A stretch of DNA of 6,238 bases from Spirochaetia bacterium (lineage in GTDB: Bacteria > Spirochaetota > Spirochaetia > Treponematales > Rectinemataceae): positions 1-6,238 of the forward strand of contig JAJTBL010000118.1 in the NCBI GenBank assembly GCA_021286925.1, written 5' to 3'. Positions within the stretch are counted from its first letter, which is position 1, and each line of letters opens with the position of its first letter. The notes under the pieces were generated by a model. It made no database searches. It saw only the letters and a program-made list of their open reading frames with translations, and was not told the origin of the DNA. The position numbers and the translations under genes were made by a program. Of the stretch, positions 6,184 through 6,238 are shown in pieces.

Positions 6184-6238
6184 TAGCAGGGGCAGGACTC
6201 GAACCTGCGACCTCCGGGTTATGAGCCCGACGAGCTGC
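6184..6238 (-). tRNA. Initiator tRNA-fMet (CAT), 5' part outside window
   Basis: The last 55 bases of a tRNA gene are present; about 18 bases of the 5' side lie beyond the right edge. The anticodon CAT is at 6221-6223 in the loop CTCATAA. Three consecutive G-C pairs (GGG/CCC) flank the loop, the hallmark of bacterial initiator tRNA rather than elongator Met or Ile2. The T arm is GCAGG-TTCGAGT-CCTGC. The 3' acceptor strand is CCCTGCT with discriminator A at 6184. The next bases are TTC, so CCA is not encoded and must be added by a nucleotidyltransferase. Position 72 is T, whereas E. coli has A; the 1:72 pairing cannot be judged without the missing 5' end. Confidence 0.94.

Overview
The window is a bacterial chromosomal segment in which every protein gene lies on the minus strand. 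Its core is an operon for a mitochondrial/alphaproteobacterial-type pyruvate dehydrogenase (PDH) complex. In transcription order (right to left) it carries lplA (lipoate-protein ligase), a small pyridoxamine-phosphate-oxidase-like (PNPOx-like) split-barrel gene, pdhA (E1 alpha), pdhB (E1 beta), pdhC (E2) and pdhD/lpd (E3). E3 runs off the left edge after 284 codons. The genes are tightly packed: an 8-bp overlap between the PNPOx-like gene and pdhA, 15 bp between pdhA and pdhB, 0 bp between pdhB and pdhC, 42 bp between pdhC and pdhD.

Upstream of lplA is a separate small gene for a one-domain cupin with four predicted metal-binding histidines, matching the Thermotoga TM1459 type. Upstream of that is the 3' part of an initiator tRNA gene (anticodon CAT), followed by a strong intrinsic terminator. 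A good sigma70-like promoter (TTGAAA, 17 bp, TATACT) lies between the cupin gene and lplA. It is so close to the lplA start codon that the transcript would be nearly leaderless. A TATAAT box lies upstream of the cupin gene.

Functionally, E1 decarboxylates pyruvate and reductively acetylates the lipoyl group on E2, E2 passes the acetyl group to CoA, and E3 reoxidises the dihydrolipoyl group with NAD+. LplA, encoded first, can attach scavenged lipoate to the single E2 lipoyl domain, so the operon appears to encode both the complex and its cofactor attachment. The role of the PNPOx-like protein in this setting is unknown and is the least explained part of the operon.

Taxonomy cannot be fixed from this window. 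The initiator tRNA has no encoded CCA, which argues against enterobacteria-like genomes. Strong Shine-Dalgarno sequences at the internal genes argue against Bacteroidota. The enzyme sequences are of the alphaproteobacterial/mitochondrial PDH class, which also occurs in several other phyla. Base composition looks close to 50% GC by eye (not counted). I see no mobile element, CRISPR array or clear sign of recent transfer. No non-coding stretch exceeds about 120 bases. This is mostly a well-understood metabolic locus with a few unusual details, not a new system.
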